Origin: Glycine soja
Lineage: Eukaryota; Streptophyta; Magnoliopsida; Fabales; Fabaceae
Assembly: GCF_004193775.1 (NCBI RefSeq)
Contig: NC_041019.1
Span: 13,611,020 to 13,675,019, forward strand
Direction of reading: 5' to 3'
Length of the DNA: 64,000 nt
The notes beneath the pieces were generated by a model. The model worked only from the letters and a program-made list of their open reading frames with translations. It did not search any database and had not been told where the DNA came from. Shown in pieces: positions 12,535-24,591 of this stretch. Within the stretch, counting starts at the first letter, position 1, and every line of letters starts with the position of its first letter. Both the position numbers and the translations under genes were made by a program.

Positions 12535-13122
12535 ATGAATCTTATTCCTATAGATGAGACAGTCTCTACTGACTCAGAAATATATTCAATAGTTAGTTGG
12601 TCTGACTATGCCTCTGAAGAAGAAAAACTTAATAAAGATTATAAAATCTTACACGAATTCGCTAAAAATGAATACATAAATCTATACCCAGTAGATGATA
12701 AATACAATCAGTATGGAGAAATCCTTAATAATTTGGGATACAATTTAATGTTTAAAATAGAATTAAATGATTGTGAACATGAAATACAATTCCACATAGG
12801 ACCAGATCATAAGGAATATCATTTCAGTAAAAGATATCCCCATAAAACATTAAGAGTTCAGTGTAGCTTATGCTACAAGAACTTTTGTAAAACTTGCGTA
12901 CAAACTATTTTAAAAATAGAATTTCCTGATTCTAAGAAGGAAAATGATTCTGAAAATAAAATTATGAATAATCGAATTTCCACCATGAAGATCAGGTTAA
13001 ATCAAATAGAAAAAACAGTAGATTTTTTTTACGAAAATTTTGAAAAAGGTAAAAATCCAAACTTTTTTGTGGAACATACTAGTGGGCTTATGGCACTACG
13101 AAACAAAATTGCATCCCCATAA
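12535..13122 (+). pseudogene. Viral region between coat protein and protease, Cys-containing
   Basis: An open frame of 195 codons starts 18 bases after the coat-protein stop. It is acidic at the start, has a Cys pair motif QCSLCYKNFCKTC around codons 108-122 and a coiled-coil-like stretch (MKIRLNQIEKTVDFFYENFEKG). In block C the end of the same region reads without a break into the protease, so this is the N-terminal part of the protease-polymerase polyprotein; here a frameshift near 13,100 ends it. The Cys motif could bind zinc. No precise function is known to me. Confidence 0.6.
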
Positions 13123-13157
13123 TTTGCAATAAAGAGAAAAACAAAAGCCTACATATT

Positions 13158-13551
13158 TTGATTAAAATAAATTTTCCTAAAATAAATAAATTTAACCAAA
13201 CAGAAATAATTCTGCAAGCCTTGGTAGATACTGGTTGTTCTTTTACTTCTATATGCCAAAGTGTTGTACCCCAACACAATTGCTTCAAAAGTAATATAAT
13301 AACCAAAACTATAACAATGTCTGGAGACATAATAACAAATGATACAGAAACACGAAATTTCACCATTCAATTATCCACAAATTGTGAAATTTTTGGTAAT
13401 AAAATTTTTATAAATAAAGTAGATGTTGTAGACTTACGACCCGTTAAAGAAAAAATGATTTTAGGACTCGATTTTATCATACATGATAATAGATCAATTA
13501 CTATTACAAAAGATTATCTATTAATTTCCACAAACTCACAAATGTCACCAA
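13158..13551 (+). pseudogene. Viral aspartic protease fragment (block B)
   Basis: The active-site signature reads LVDTGCSFTSI at about 13,222-13,254, followed by the second conserved segment (MILGLDFIIHDNRSI). Retroviral-type proteases have Asp-Thr/Ser-Gly at the catalytic site; here Cys follows. The fragment stops at 13,551, where the sequence switches to the minus-strand RNase H of block C. In the virus the protease matures the polyprotein. Confidence 0.75.
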
Positions 13552-15712
13552 TGGATGGCTCCCCATCCTTGTTCACAACCATCACATTCTATAACTAGAT
13601 AGTCAGAATCTAATGGTAAGGATAGATATGACAAGTTATTAATCATTTCTTTTATCTTCTGGACTAGTTTTATATCCTCCGTATTCAATTTTCTCTGTCC
13701 AGTCAAAGATGTTTTGTTGTAAAGAGGAGCTGTATATTTTCCTAGGTCTTTGATAAAATTTCTTGCATAATTAAGCAGGCCTAGAGAAGCTCTCAAGGTT
13801 TTTATATCTTCCATTTTATTTGGGAAACCAAGAATTTTTTGAGAGCTATGAGGTTGTAGCCTTATTTTTCCATTTCCTATTTTTGTTCCTAGAAAAGAAA
13901 TATGAGTTTTACAAATTTCCATGTTTGACTTTGAAATAATCAATCCAAATTTTTCAAATAAATGAAGAACTTAAGATGTAAATAATGTTCTTCTTTAGTT
14001 TTTGAAAAGACAAGTACGTCATCTATATACGTATAAGTGAATTCTTTATAATTTCCAAAAATATTATCCATTTTCCTTTGAAAAATTTGTGGTGCAGTTT
14101 TTAGTCCGAAAGACATTACTTTCCATTCGAATAATCCTTCAGAACAAGAAAAAGCAGTCCACTTTATTGAATCAAGATGCATTTTTACTTGGTGAAATCC
14201 TGATTTTAAATCAAATTTTGAAAGCCATTTGGCTTTCTGTATCCTATTTATCAACACATCTTTAAAGGGAATAGTGTATCCATCTATATGGGTGTTATCA
14301 TTAAGCCTTTTGTAATTATAGACCATTCTAGTCTTCCCTCTTTTTTCTCTGAATGTTTGTTAATAATGAAAGCATGGCTTCTATGAGGGCTAGTACTAGG
14401 TGCTATAACTTTTAGATCCAAGAGGGGTTTTATGTGGCTTTTACATTCCTCTTGTTCGAAATTCCCATACCGAATATCTTTGGTTTTAATTATCATATCT
14501 GGGTTTATGATTTCTAATTTGCATATAACAGGATCTTTTTCCCAATATTTTGTAGGGTCTTCTCCTATTATACTAGTTTTATTTAATTCGTCTATAATCT
14601 GTTGTATATTATCAAAAGTTATAATCTTGTTAATTTTGACAGATTTGTAATCAGATTCTGCTACAGATAGTTCATATTGTAACTCGGTTTCCATTTTTAT
14701 GCTTTCCAAAATACTTTCATAGTAAGAATCATGAGATGTGTCACATGTTTCTAGAGTGTTTTTACTACCATGATTTTTTTATTCTTTTATTTTACAGCTA
14801 CGAGGTGTGTCACAAGGACATTGATTATTTTTATTTAAATTAGTGGGGGCATCACCACGCTTTGCTCGTAACTCTGATGTGAGTTCATCTATTATAGGTG
14901 ACATTTGTGAGTTTGTGGAAATTAATAGATAATTTTTTGTAGCAGTAATTGATCTATTATCATGCATGATAAAATCGAGTCCTAAAATCATTTTCTTTAG
15001 CGGGTCGTAAATCTATAACATCTGCTTTATTTATAAAAAATTTATCACCAAAAATTTCACAATTTGTGGATAATTGAATGGTGAAATTTCGTGTTTCTGT
15101 ATCATTTGTTATTATGTCTCCAGACATTGTTCTAGTTTTGGTAATTATATTACTTTTGAAGCAATTGTGTTGGGGTACAACACTTTGGCATATAGAAGTA
15201 AAAGAACAACCAGTATCTATCAAGGCTTGCAGAATTATTTTTGTTTGGTTAAATTTATTTATTTTAGGAAAATTTATTTTAAATTTATTATGTCTCCAGA
15301 CATTGTTCTAGTTTTGGTAATTATATTACTTTTGAAGCAATTGTGTTGGGGTACAACACTTTGGCATATAGAAGTAAAAGAACAACCAGTATCTATCAAG
15401 GCTTGCAGAATTATTTTTGTTTGGTTAAATTTATTTATTTTAGGAAAATTTATTTTAACCAAAATATGTAGGCTTTTGTTTTTCTCTTTATTGCAAATTA
15501 TGGGGATGCAATCTTTGTTTTGTAGTGCCATAAACCCACTAGTATGTTCCATAGAAAAGTTTGGATTTTTACCTTTTTCAAAATTTTCGTAAAGAAAATC
15601 TACTTTTTTTCTATTTGATTTAACTTGATCTCCAAGGTGGAAATCCGATTATTCATAATTTTATTTCCAGCATCATTTTCCTTCTTAGAATCAGAAAATT
15701 CTATTTCTCCAT
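13552..15712 (-). pseudogene. Second copy: protease, reverse transcriptase and part of RNase H (block C)
   Basis: Reading right to left: the Cys-region end and protease start (15,712-15,463, active site LIDTGCSFTSI), a 176-bp repeat of that protease segment, the protease end (14,991-14,779, TAA stop), RT fingers and palm (14,709-13,940, YIDDVLVF near 14,024-14,000), thumb (13,943-13,600) and the first residues of RNase H (VIECDGCEQGWGAI). It is about 95% identical by eye to block A. Its private lesions include a 4-bp deletion near 13,972 and frameshifts near 14,330 and 14,990. The upstream edge at about 15,712 joins to a first-ORF piece, so the coat-protein region is deleted in this copy. Confidence 0.85.
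15111..15462. repeat. 176-bp tandem duplication within the block C protease
   Basis: Two near-identical copies (from 15,111 and from 15,287) begin ATTATGTCTCCAGACATTG. The segment encodes the protease active-site region on the minus strand, so the active site is present twice and the frame is broken at the join. Confidence 0.92.
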
Positions 15713-15869
15713 CCTAAAGAGAAAGAAAAATAAATATGAAAAAATTCATGATGAAGAAATTTGTAAATATACTTTAGAAAAATATCATAAATAATTGTGT
15801 GTGAATTGCAACCTGAAATTTGAACATCATCACGTGTTTTGTATAAATATGATGAATGTTTATTTCTTG
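15713..15869 (-). pseudogene. First-ORF viral piece at the right end, with 67-bp direct repeat
   Basis: The segment 15,803-15,869 matches 5,811-5,877. On the minus strand the frame continues beyond the repeat (CNSHTIIYDIFLKYIYKF) to about 15,713, where it joins the protease-region sequence. This gives about 30 more residues of the first ORF than the left copy. Function unknown. Confidence 0.45.
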
Positions 15870-15875
15870 AAATTT

Positions 15876-17131
15876 CTTGTTATATATGATTGGAATATTT
15901 TAGTGTATATATAGTTGATTTTTTTTCTTCCTCATAGTAAAATAGAAGAGATTTTTTGGAAAAAAATTAGATTACACACACACAGGAAAAAGTTTTATTA
16001 ATGATAATGAAATTATACACCAAAGCAAATATGAAACAGCACGAAACGATGACATTGACATTGACAATATATATGCAGCTAAATTTCAAGTTTGTATGTG
16101 TTTTTTTTTTTTTTTTGTTTCAAATTGATTAATATATACAAGTTCACTTTTCCTTATTGATGTTGGATGCATACCTCATTCTTTGTGTATCTATCTGTGT
16201 AGACAAAAGTTGAATGATGAGCTGAAATATATTTTTTTTCTGCGTTTAGCTATTTATCTAATTCATATTATTCATAATTCAGCAAAAGAGACCGTGTTTT
16301 TTTATTTTTTAAAAAAGTTATTATTAATTACGTAATATATGTATTATTGTACTACATTATTATCAACATTAATTTAAGAATAGCATTATCAGAGACGAAA
16401 AATGAGACACAAAATTTGAATGCACCTAAAGTATATGCTTAGCCCTCAAAGGTTGAATGATTGGTGCGTATGATTGCTATTATATAGCCGCAATTTTGAT
16501 GGCACAAGGTCAAAGTGTCCTAACACTTTCTCTTGCATTGACTAGCAGATCAAGGAACACTCTAATCTTGAGTCGTGACTTATGGCATCCCTTTTAATTT
16601 TTTTAGGTTCTGCTTCCCTATTATTGCCATTAAGAAAGTTCTTTCTTACAATCAATTAAACAACCCGCCTCAATTTTTGAATAGCTTCACATGCTTCCTC
16701 ATAATTTTTCATCAGAAATACATCAGGTCCCCACAAATTTTCTTTCTCTCTTTCTTACTTTTTCTTTGTTATAATGAATAAAAATGTGTAATATCTGCAA
16801 ATTAACTGTATGTATCATTGATGTAAAAAAAAACCTTTACATTAATATTTAATAAACAAGGTATTTGTAAGAACTTTAGACATGTTCAAGATGAATCCAA
16901 TGGTGAATGTAAAACCTAAAGCAAATTAGTTTTGTAAGAAACATTTTTACTTTAAACGAGAGATATACGTTCAGCCATTTTTATCAAGATATATACGATC
17001 TTTTTGCTTTTTAAAATTTGAGCTTTAATAGTCTTACTCTTTGAATGTTCTTGAGTATGTTCCTCCTTGGATTTTTTTTCCAACATTTTATTGATGGAAG
17101 AAATTAAGTTTTAAAGAGGGATTTGTCACCA

Positions 17132-17176
<45 letters not shown>

Positions 17177-18636
17177 ACTAGATTATTCAAGTGAATGATA
17201 CTTATGGTATATACAGAAAAAAAGATGACAATAATTTATATTAAGTTCATTTATAAATTTAATTAAATTTGGTAAAATGGGTTAATTTTAAATTTAATCC
17301 CTCGACTGAATAAAGTTTCATGCACTAATATTTGATAATACAGCGATACATTATTAAAAATTTGGACTTTCTGATGTTGAGGCTATGATGGTCAAACATC
17401 TTTAATAACTTGACAATATATATATGATTGAATTGTGTAGAGGAAAGAAAGCTTAGCTATTATATACGTGTGTGAAAAATTAAATTCATAAAATAGTTAT
17501 AAATTAATGACATAAACATTAAATGAGTAGTTTCTAAATTTAAAATTTAACCCTTCAAAGAATTCCTAAACCTAAGATTAAGTAGATAATCACCAGACAA
17601 AACCACTTCATTTTCTCTCGCATATTGCGTGTATGCGTTGGTATAGAAAAGTAGGTAGGGTGTGGTTTGAGGTCTAACAAAATTAGCTTATCTTCAATTA
17701 ATAATTTTGACATTATGAATGCATAGATTTCTTATCTGTCTTTTGAGTATCACTTTCAATATAGCTACATATTATTCATTTTGTGACATTATAAATTTAT
17801 AATTGTTGTGTAAGAAAAAAATTATCCTAAAATATTTGTCATTTTAATTTTTTAATATAACATTAATTATCTTTTTTTACTTATATCTCTTATAATAATA
17901 ATGATGGACAACAAATCTATAAATAAATTAATAATACTATAATATTAATTTTATAAAACTTATTTTTTTCATTAATTTTTATCTGTGTAAAATAACTCAA
18001 ATGATAATTATTTGAGACGAACAGAGAGTAGATTACTTCCATGGCGCATGTGCATCTAATATGTTAGCCTATATCAAAGTAAAGTGAAATTGTGGGGGGA
18101 AACCCACTTCACAAAGCCCTTGCCCATTTTAGTTTATCTTTCTTTCACAATCTATTCATTATGAAAAAATGTTGCAATTTGCTAAACTAGGCATACAATC
18201 TTTTAGGGAGGGTTTGCAGAAGACACGGATTTTCGTTGGCTTACCATATATCCTATTTTTTGTTTCAGTGTTAGTTACTAGGGATACCCAATCCATATAC
18301 AAGCCACAAAATTCATACAAATCTTTCATACACAACAAAGATTCCTTAGACCAATCAAAAAAAGAAAGAAAACCCTTTGCCTTACCATTTAACCATGACT
18401 AACATATGCATTAAATTAAGTCCATCACATACTCATAATTAGCGCCCTCACTTTAATTTGAAAACAAATTATTTCTGTACAACCATAGAGAGACCATACC
18501 GAGAAAAATCATGTAACCCGTCGAGTCCTTTTGAGTTCTTTTTCCTGTGACATTGTAGAAGAGTGTTGTAGAAAATTATTCCTAAAGTCCTTTTGCATCA
18601 ACTCAACCCTCACCATTTGTAGAATTGTTTTCCAAA
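15876..18636. other. Intergenic A/T-rich DNA
   Basis: No gene is recognised on either strand. Short frames near 16,575 and 18,169 have no family resemblance. A (TA)n microsatellite lies at 17,138-17,172. Confidence 0.5.
17138..17172. repeat. (TA)n microsatellite
   Basis: About 16 AT dinucleotides in a row. Confidence 0.95.
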
Positions 18637-18870
18637 CACTACTATAAAATATACATTCAACATTACCAATTTTACATCAGTTACAAAAAAAAAATTGATG
18701 ATAAATTATTCACGGTAACATTTTTATAAATAAATAAATCTTATTAATATCAGTTTTTGAAAAATCTAATACTAGCAGAAACTTAACATCGGTTTCTAGT
18801 AAACCAATGTTCCTAGTACAACCTTAATATCGATTTTATTTAAAAACTCACATTGACTCTTTGATAATAA
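18637..18870 (+). repeat. CACTA-type transposon end, degenerate
   Basis: Starts CACTACTATAAAAT and is followed by decayed subterminal repeats related to those of the 22.65-kb element (TTTACATCAGTTAC, CTTAACATCGGTTTC, AAACCAATGTTCC). No partner end with matching 3-bp target duplication was found, so only one end is annotated. Confidence 0.6.
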
Positions 18871-21359
18871 TTCTAAATCTCTTATTCTGACGCCTTACTC
18901 TGGTGTCTTGCTCTCTCGAGCTCACTTTGAAACCCCCCCTCTCTCAAACCAAATCTCTTGCATTTTTTGATTTTGGGACATAATTTTTTCTCTATTTGAG
19001 TGCTACTTTTGTTTTCTGAGATTATGGAAAATTCCTTGATTAATTAGAGTGTTTGTGAACATTATTATTGTTCCAGCATGGATATGGTTGTTGTGCAGAG
19101 AAATTGAATCTTGTTGTAAATGGCACTTTAGATTAGCTCTAGGTGAATACACCATAATCATTATTATTGATCTTGGATTTTGTTTCTTGATTTTTATTCC
19201 TAATTCTTAAGGATTTTGTTTCTGCTTTGTGAAATGAGGCAAGTATGTAGTTTTTTTATATATATATATATATAGAATTCTGCTGGATACTATGACCATT
19301 ATTATTTATATAAAGAGGAGATTAATAGAATGTGGTTTGGTGCTTTCTTATGGTCTATGAGCAGTAGAGCCATGGTGAGCATGGATGTTGATGTGCTGTG
19401 CAAGATAGCTCATAATTTATTATCAACACCATATGGGTTGTATTGCAATGACAGTTTCAGAATTGTTTAGGTTTTATGACTAGTTTCATAAATCTATATG
19501 AATTTGAATTATAATTTTCTTTTATCCTTTGTCTTTCTATTTGATTTCACTTATTTGAATTCTATAATTTTCTTTTATACAATTTTGCTTATATTTTTAA
19601 GGAAGAAAATTTTCTGAATTCTCAAGCCAATGATGTGAAAATCATTAAGAAGCTTCCCAGAGAACTTGTTAATGCAATCATTGTGAAAACATTGTGTTGC
19701 TTTTCCATTAAACTGAACACGTCCCCACTTCAGTTTGGATCGTGTATGCTTGTCTTGTTATTTGTTAACTGAATTGCTTTTTCAAAGAATTTGATTATTC
19801 AAAGTCATAACTCATTTATTCAAAGAATGAAGCTAAAAAGACATTTATCTTATTTCTGCCATCCTTGCCTTTGCACGAATTGAGAATGAGAGTGTGACAT
19901 GTATGCTGAAATGTATTTATTATCCATGTGATAGATGTCTAGGGTATAAAGGTAATTACAGAGTAGTGAGTAGATAAAATAAAGATTGATAGATGAGTGA
20001 TAGATAGACAGTTTTAGGAATAATGATGGGTAGGAAATTGCAAAGTAGAACTCTTCACCTTACAACGGTAGCACTGTTTGACACCAGAAAATGAAAACTT
20101 ACTTATCTTGAAATCAGTCCATAAGTCCTCAGAAAATGGTTCACAACCTTCAACAAGAAGACTGCAATTTGAAGCACCCAAATCTTAATTATGTGAGTTA
20201 ATAATCTCTTTAGATCAATTCAACACCTTCTCGATCTAAATATATAGCAAATTTAATGAAAGTATGAAACAATACAATTGTAGGATTAAACCAAAACACA
20301 GTGAAAAATCAATACTTGGGTCTAAATCAATTGATAGAAACAGGCTCCTTGCTCGTTTAGTGCATCCGAATGATTCCTGAAAGTCATAAATGACAACTAC
20401 TGAGTAAAGATTTAGCAGATAAGTAAAAAGTAGACTTCATTTCCCAGCTAGAGTGACCTGACCAGAGACACGAGTAAGAATGGATAACCATCAGTAAATG
20501 TGGTCTAATGTTGTCCCTTGATATAATCAGAATCTACTGGTCGAACTTCAGAAGCTGCATTTGGAAACATTAAAGATGCTTGTTAATCTCAAGAGTGAAC
20601 AAATTGAATTCTTTTTGTATTTCTCGAAACAATCTGGATTTTAAGCCAATGCTTAAGATAATTCAAGCCTAGTGCAGGTCTCACCGTCTCAGTCTGCTTC
20701 TTGCTCCTTCAGCTTTCCAAGGCCTATTAAGCTGCTTTTTTTTTGTAATAGTGCACATTAGTAAAATCAAATCACATTCGGTAAAAATAAAAATTCCAGA
20801 AATACTTGTTATAGTATTTGACATGTCTTTGAGTTACAGGCTGCTTAGTAAAAAATCAAACCACACATTCGTTGAAAATAAAAATTCTAGAAATAGTTGT
20901 TATCTTGTAATAATGATAATGACGCTCTGCTCCAAATCATGGGTGAACTTGAGTACTGATATGGAGAGTAATAATGCTTGTGTGCAATCTCAATCTTCAC
21001 TAAAATTGCCTTGTAAGTTACAACGTGATTAAATGACTTTTAAAAGAAAAAGAAAATAGGATTTATGAGGGAATAAGAATTTAGGGAGTTAATGCATAAT
21101 AAATATTTGGTTTCATATTTCAATTTATGTTTTGCATTTTGGTAGAGACATGCTTTGGGCATACCTTGTTTGCGCTTAGAGCAATGGTTATGATAACTAA
21201 AACTCCAATTACTTTTCATCAAAAGCACTGTTAATTAAGAAAGTGGTCGAAGTAGACACACACGAAAATGACGATGGACATCCTAATAGTTGTCCAGAAG
21301 TAACAAAAACAATGAAATGATGGGATATTTATACTACTATAAGTACATTAGTCATCTTG
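18871..21359. other. Unassigned DNA, perhaps the interior of the CACTA remnant
   Basis: Some exon-like stretches with splice-like borders occur (for example around 19,617-19,690, frame NDVKIIKKLPRELVNAI), but no family is recognised. A tandem duplication of about 87 bp spans 20,759-20,902. A short (TA)n tract lies near 19,258-19,274. Confidence 0.35.
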
Positions 21360-21550
21360 TTCAAAACATGTCCTTGTTGAGCTCTTAAGGATTGGGTGCG
21401 GTTTCTTGAACCTTGGAAAGCTTGAGCTCCAGAATAAGTTCCTTGATGTTGTTGTGCGAAGATCCAGCAACCTGTATTGCTCAGTTGGCCGCAACGCTTA
21501 GCGCCTCGGCTCTCTTTGGTAAAACTATTAAGGGTTTTCTGAATTATCAA
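21360..21550 (-). pseudogene. Unrecognised C-terminal coding fragment
   Basis: On the minus strand a frame reads ...RAEALSVAAN, a TGA stop, then AIQVAGSSHNNIKELILELK and ends a few codons later in TAA. Its amphipathic helix-like composition looks like real protein, but I do not recognise the family. It abuts the copia LTR and may be the host sequence into which that element jumped. Confidence 0.3.
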
Positions 21551-21572
21551 TTATAGAAAATTAACAGGATCT

Positions 21573-21951
21573 TGAAACCTATAATTCTCACAAATAATAA
21601 ATAAACAAATAATGCGCATCCTTCTCCATAAGAAGACTTCTCTCCGATGTACTTTGATTTCCTTGGAAGATGAGAGAAATAAGCTTTCACTCCCTTGACT
21701 ATTCTTTCTGTTTCTTTACGTTTTGTGATGGCTATAGATGAGAGAGATCACTATTTTGTCAGGAAGGGGACATTGTTTCAAGTTAGTGGGTATTAACCCC
21801 CTTTTATAACCACTACTCCTATCAAGTAGCAGTTACCTCTAGGAATTTTTCCTATTTAGCCCAATTATAATTTAGTCCTTAATTATTAATTATTTATTTA
21901 TTAGCCCCTACATAAGTCACATGTCTCTCACATGAGACATTAATTCTAACA
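21573..21951 (-). repeat. 3' LTR of copia 1
   Basis: On the minus strand the LTR starts TGTTAGAATTAATG directly after a polypurine tract (AAGTGGGAGAA, 21,952-21,963) and ends ...TAGGTTTCA at 21,573, giving TG...CA ends and 379 bp. A TATAAAAGG box lies in it near 21,803. The inner border is well supported by the polypurine tract; the outer border is inferred from the TG...CA rule because the target duplication partner is lost. Confidence 0.7.
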
Positions 21952-22344
21952 TTCTCCCACTTGGCCCATGTGACATTAATGAACATTATGGACTAAATAA
22001 ATAAATAGATTAAACTAACATAATGTGCATTAAAATGACTAAATCATTCTATACATTGGGTAAATATATCATAATTTCATAATTAAGAATACAAACTAAT
22101 TTGAGTTATGGTGGTTGTACATCACTTAATCAACATAGTCCCTTCCATGTACTACAAATTAGTCTTCTCCTTAATATGACCATTAGTTAGGAGTACATAA
22201 TTGGTCCAACATAATATCTTCATTCAAGACAAAACCTGTTAACATTACTCTAATTCAAATATACATGCAACATAGAGAACAAGTAATCAGAAACATATCA
22301 TAAAAGAGATCAGAGTGTCACTAAAATGCATAAGGTAAATTACA

Positions 22345-22648
22345 CTTAATGATCATCAATAACAATAATGTCCATACTTTCAACATGTTTTATAAATGTC
22401 TTGGGCGGTAATCCTTTATTCAAAAGGTCAGTTATCATAAGGTTTGTGCTAATATGTTCTATTGACACTCTTTGTTTATGAACTTCTTCATTCACTACAA
22501 AGTACTTCAATTCCATGCACCCTTAGAGTACTCGTCATTCTTAAAAATATACTACTATGGAGTTATCAAATACATTTTTAGCGGCCTAACAATACTGTCG
22601 ACATTTCCAAGCCTTGAAATAAAGTTCCACAGCCAATTAACTTGAATT
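22345..22648 (-). pseudogene. Copia 1 RNase H, C-terminal part
   Basis: On the minus strand, continuing directly from the CACTA insertion, the frame carries IQVNWLWNFISRLG, later MELKYFVVNEEVHKQRVSIE and NKGLPPKTFIKHVE, the usual end of a copia RNase H. It ends at a TAA near 22,345. Two stops lie in the middle. It is the direct continuation of 32,779-32,867. Confidence 0.8.
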
Positions 22649-22679
22649 GTACACTACTAAAAAAAAGCTTTCTACATCG

Positions 22680-23045
22680 CCCAATTAACATCGGTTATAG
22701 CTAAAACCGATGTTAACGAAAGCGCGGTGGCATTTTTGTAATTAAATGGAGTTACTTAACATCGGTTTTAGCAAAATCGATGTTAACTACTTCATGTTAA
22801 CATCGGTTATTTAAAAAACCGATGTTAACATGATGTTAAGATGAATATGGTAACATCGGTTTGGGCAAAACCGATGTTAACTTCATATAGTTAACATTGG
22901 TTTTGAGGGAGCCGATGTTAAGTAGTTGATTTTAACATTGGTTTGTTAAAAAACCGATGTAATGTATTTGATGTTAACATCGGTTTTGTAAAAACCGATG
23001 TTAAGTACATTTAGTTAACATCGGTTATCCATAAAAAACCAATGT
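22680..23045. repeat. Left subterminal repeats of CACTA 1
   Basis: About seven imperfect palindromes of the form AACATCGGTT - few bases - AACCGATGTTAA. These are binding sites for the CACTA accessory transposase in well-studied relatives, and the palindromes can fold as hairpins. Confidence 0.9.
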
Positions 23046-24299
23046 TGTTGTGTTTATAAGTTAAAAAAAAATAGAGATTTCAGAAGTCCCGCGCGTTCGA
23101 AAACCTTGCCCTACCTCTTCTCTTTGTCATCCTCCTGCCTGAAATCGTTGTTCTCTTTCTCCTCCCGCCCGAAATCTGCCGGAAACCGCTCCGTCGACAC
23201 CCACATTGTCATTGGTCGAACCCACAAAACCCCCTACACTGCCGGAAAACCCACATTGTCCTCGCTGGAACCCACAGAACCCCCTACGCTGCCGGAAAAC
23301 CCATATTGTCGTCGCTCGAACCCCACAGAACCCACATTGTCCTAGGTCGAAGAAAACCCTAGATATAGAGTTGCTACTAGGGTGCTGAAACAGTCGTCGG
23401 TGCTCAAAGGTCAAAGCTTTCTCCGCGAGGTACGTAGGTCAAATTCGTGTATGCTAAGTTTCATTGTGAGTGGTTTGACCCGAATTGGGAGTGGCATCGG
23501 ATAACATTTTGTTTGCGATTGTACAGGCTCCGCTGACGTGCGTGTGTTGTTGGGTTCTCTTCATCAAGGTAACACTAACTTCTATACTTCATTTGACCTA
23601 ATTTATTTTTTCTGGGTAGTAATAAGTAATGTTGCATGATTTTTAGTAAGGTGTTATTCTGTTTGCACTATAACAGAGAATCAACCATGATTTATGTAGA
23701 TGGATCCACAGGGTTGTTGAAATTGCCTGCAATTGCTTTAACATTTTACTGTCCAACAGAGGGGGCTTCACAATTGTTGTTTTAACATATTTTTTGTTTC
23801 TTGAGCAAGTAATGCTTAAGTATAGATAATGTTTTTACCCAAGTGGATTTAAGGAACTGGGTTGCTTGCTCTCTTTTCTATTTTATTCGCTTAATTGTTG
23901 AATGCTTCCAGGCTGTTTATAAACTATTCACTTGCCTCGTATTGACAGTTTCTAAAAGTTTTCTTATCCTGTTATTGCAAATTATGCTTGTAACTGTTTT
24001 AAATAGTTAACTGTTGATATTAAAATAGGTTATTGCATTTAGTTATGTTACGATGTGGGATTAAAATAGGTAACTGTTGATATTATAATCAGTTACCTAT
24101 TCAAAGTAACTGGGTTCGTCAGTTCTCATATTCTTGTATTCCATTTAGTTATTATGCTTGTAACTGTTTTACAATAACATGTCCTGAAGTGAACTGCTTA
24201 TCTGAAAATGATGAAGGGTTTCAACCTTTATAATGTTAGGATTTTCTACCCAGGTGTCACGAATCTGCAACCCCCTCAAAGCATTTCTCCTCGTCCTCA
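23046..24299 (+). other. CACTA 1 leader region with 50-bp tandem repeat and possible exons
   Basis: A GC-richer patch at 23,080-23,360 contains a 50-bp unit (starting at 23,200, 23,250 and 23,300, plus a partial copy from 23,331) built on CCCACATTGTC...GAACCCACAGAACCCCC. Splice-like donors follow (GCGAG|GTACGTAGG near 23,428 and ATCAAG|GTAACAC near 23,567). This could be the transcribed leader of the element's gene. No protein family is recognised, and the frames seen here follow from the tandem repeat. Confidence 0.4.
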
Positions 24300-24375
24300 A
24301 ATTAATAACTCTATGAAAATAGGATGTGTTGTTGTCCCCCTCTTTGATCCATCTGCATCTTGATTTCTGCTTATG
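24300..24375 (-). repeat. Short LINE fragment
   Basis: On the minus strand the bases encode GDNNTSYFH and match the corresponding part of the larger LINE at 26,651-26,713 at roughly three in four bases. It is a small decayed L1-type piece. Confidence 0.55.
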
Positions 24376-24591
24376 TTGTTTTTATTCAATAATCTATTGC
24401 CATTTGCCTGTTATATCTGGCTATAGAAAATAAATCTTGGGTTATTAGATGAGGGTTATTCTGGGAGGGTGAGACATGATAAATTATACTAGGCTCTTGC
24501 AATAATTTACTTCTATGTTGCTACTACCATTTAGATTGTTTAAATGGATGTGTGGCTTGATATTGTATTAACTGACCTTTATGTTATATAG

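Noticed and set aside
15074..15592. Long plus-strand frame across the protease repeat
   Set aside because: It is the reverse-strand shadow of the viral protease and of its 176-bp duplication.
16575..16781. Plus-strand frame of 68 codons
   Set aside because: Hydrophobic low-complexity translation of T-rich DNA with no family resemblance and no convincing promoter.
18169..18402. Plus-strand frame of 77 codons with a hydrophobic middle
   Set aside because: No family resemblance and no supporting signals; length is compatible with chance.
18637..20753. CACTA element ending at the AATAGTG near 20,747-20,753
   Set aside because: Flanking triplets differ (AAA and CAC) and no subterminal repeats precede the supposed right end.
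23106..23414. Pro/Thr-rich and Gly-rich frames
   Set aside because: They arise from the 50-bp tandem repeat; all frames are open only because the period and composition avoid stops.
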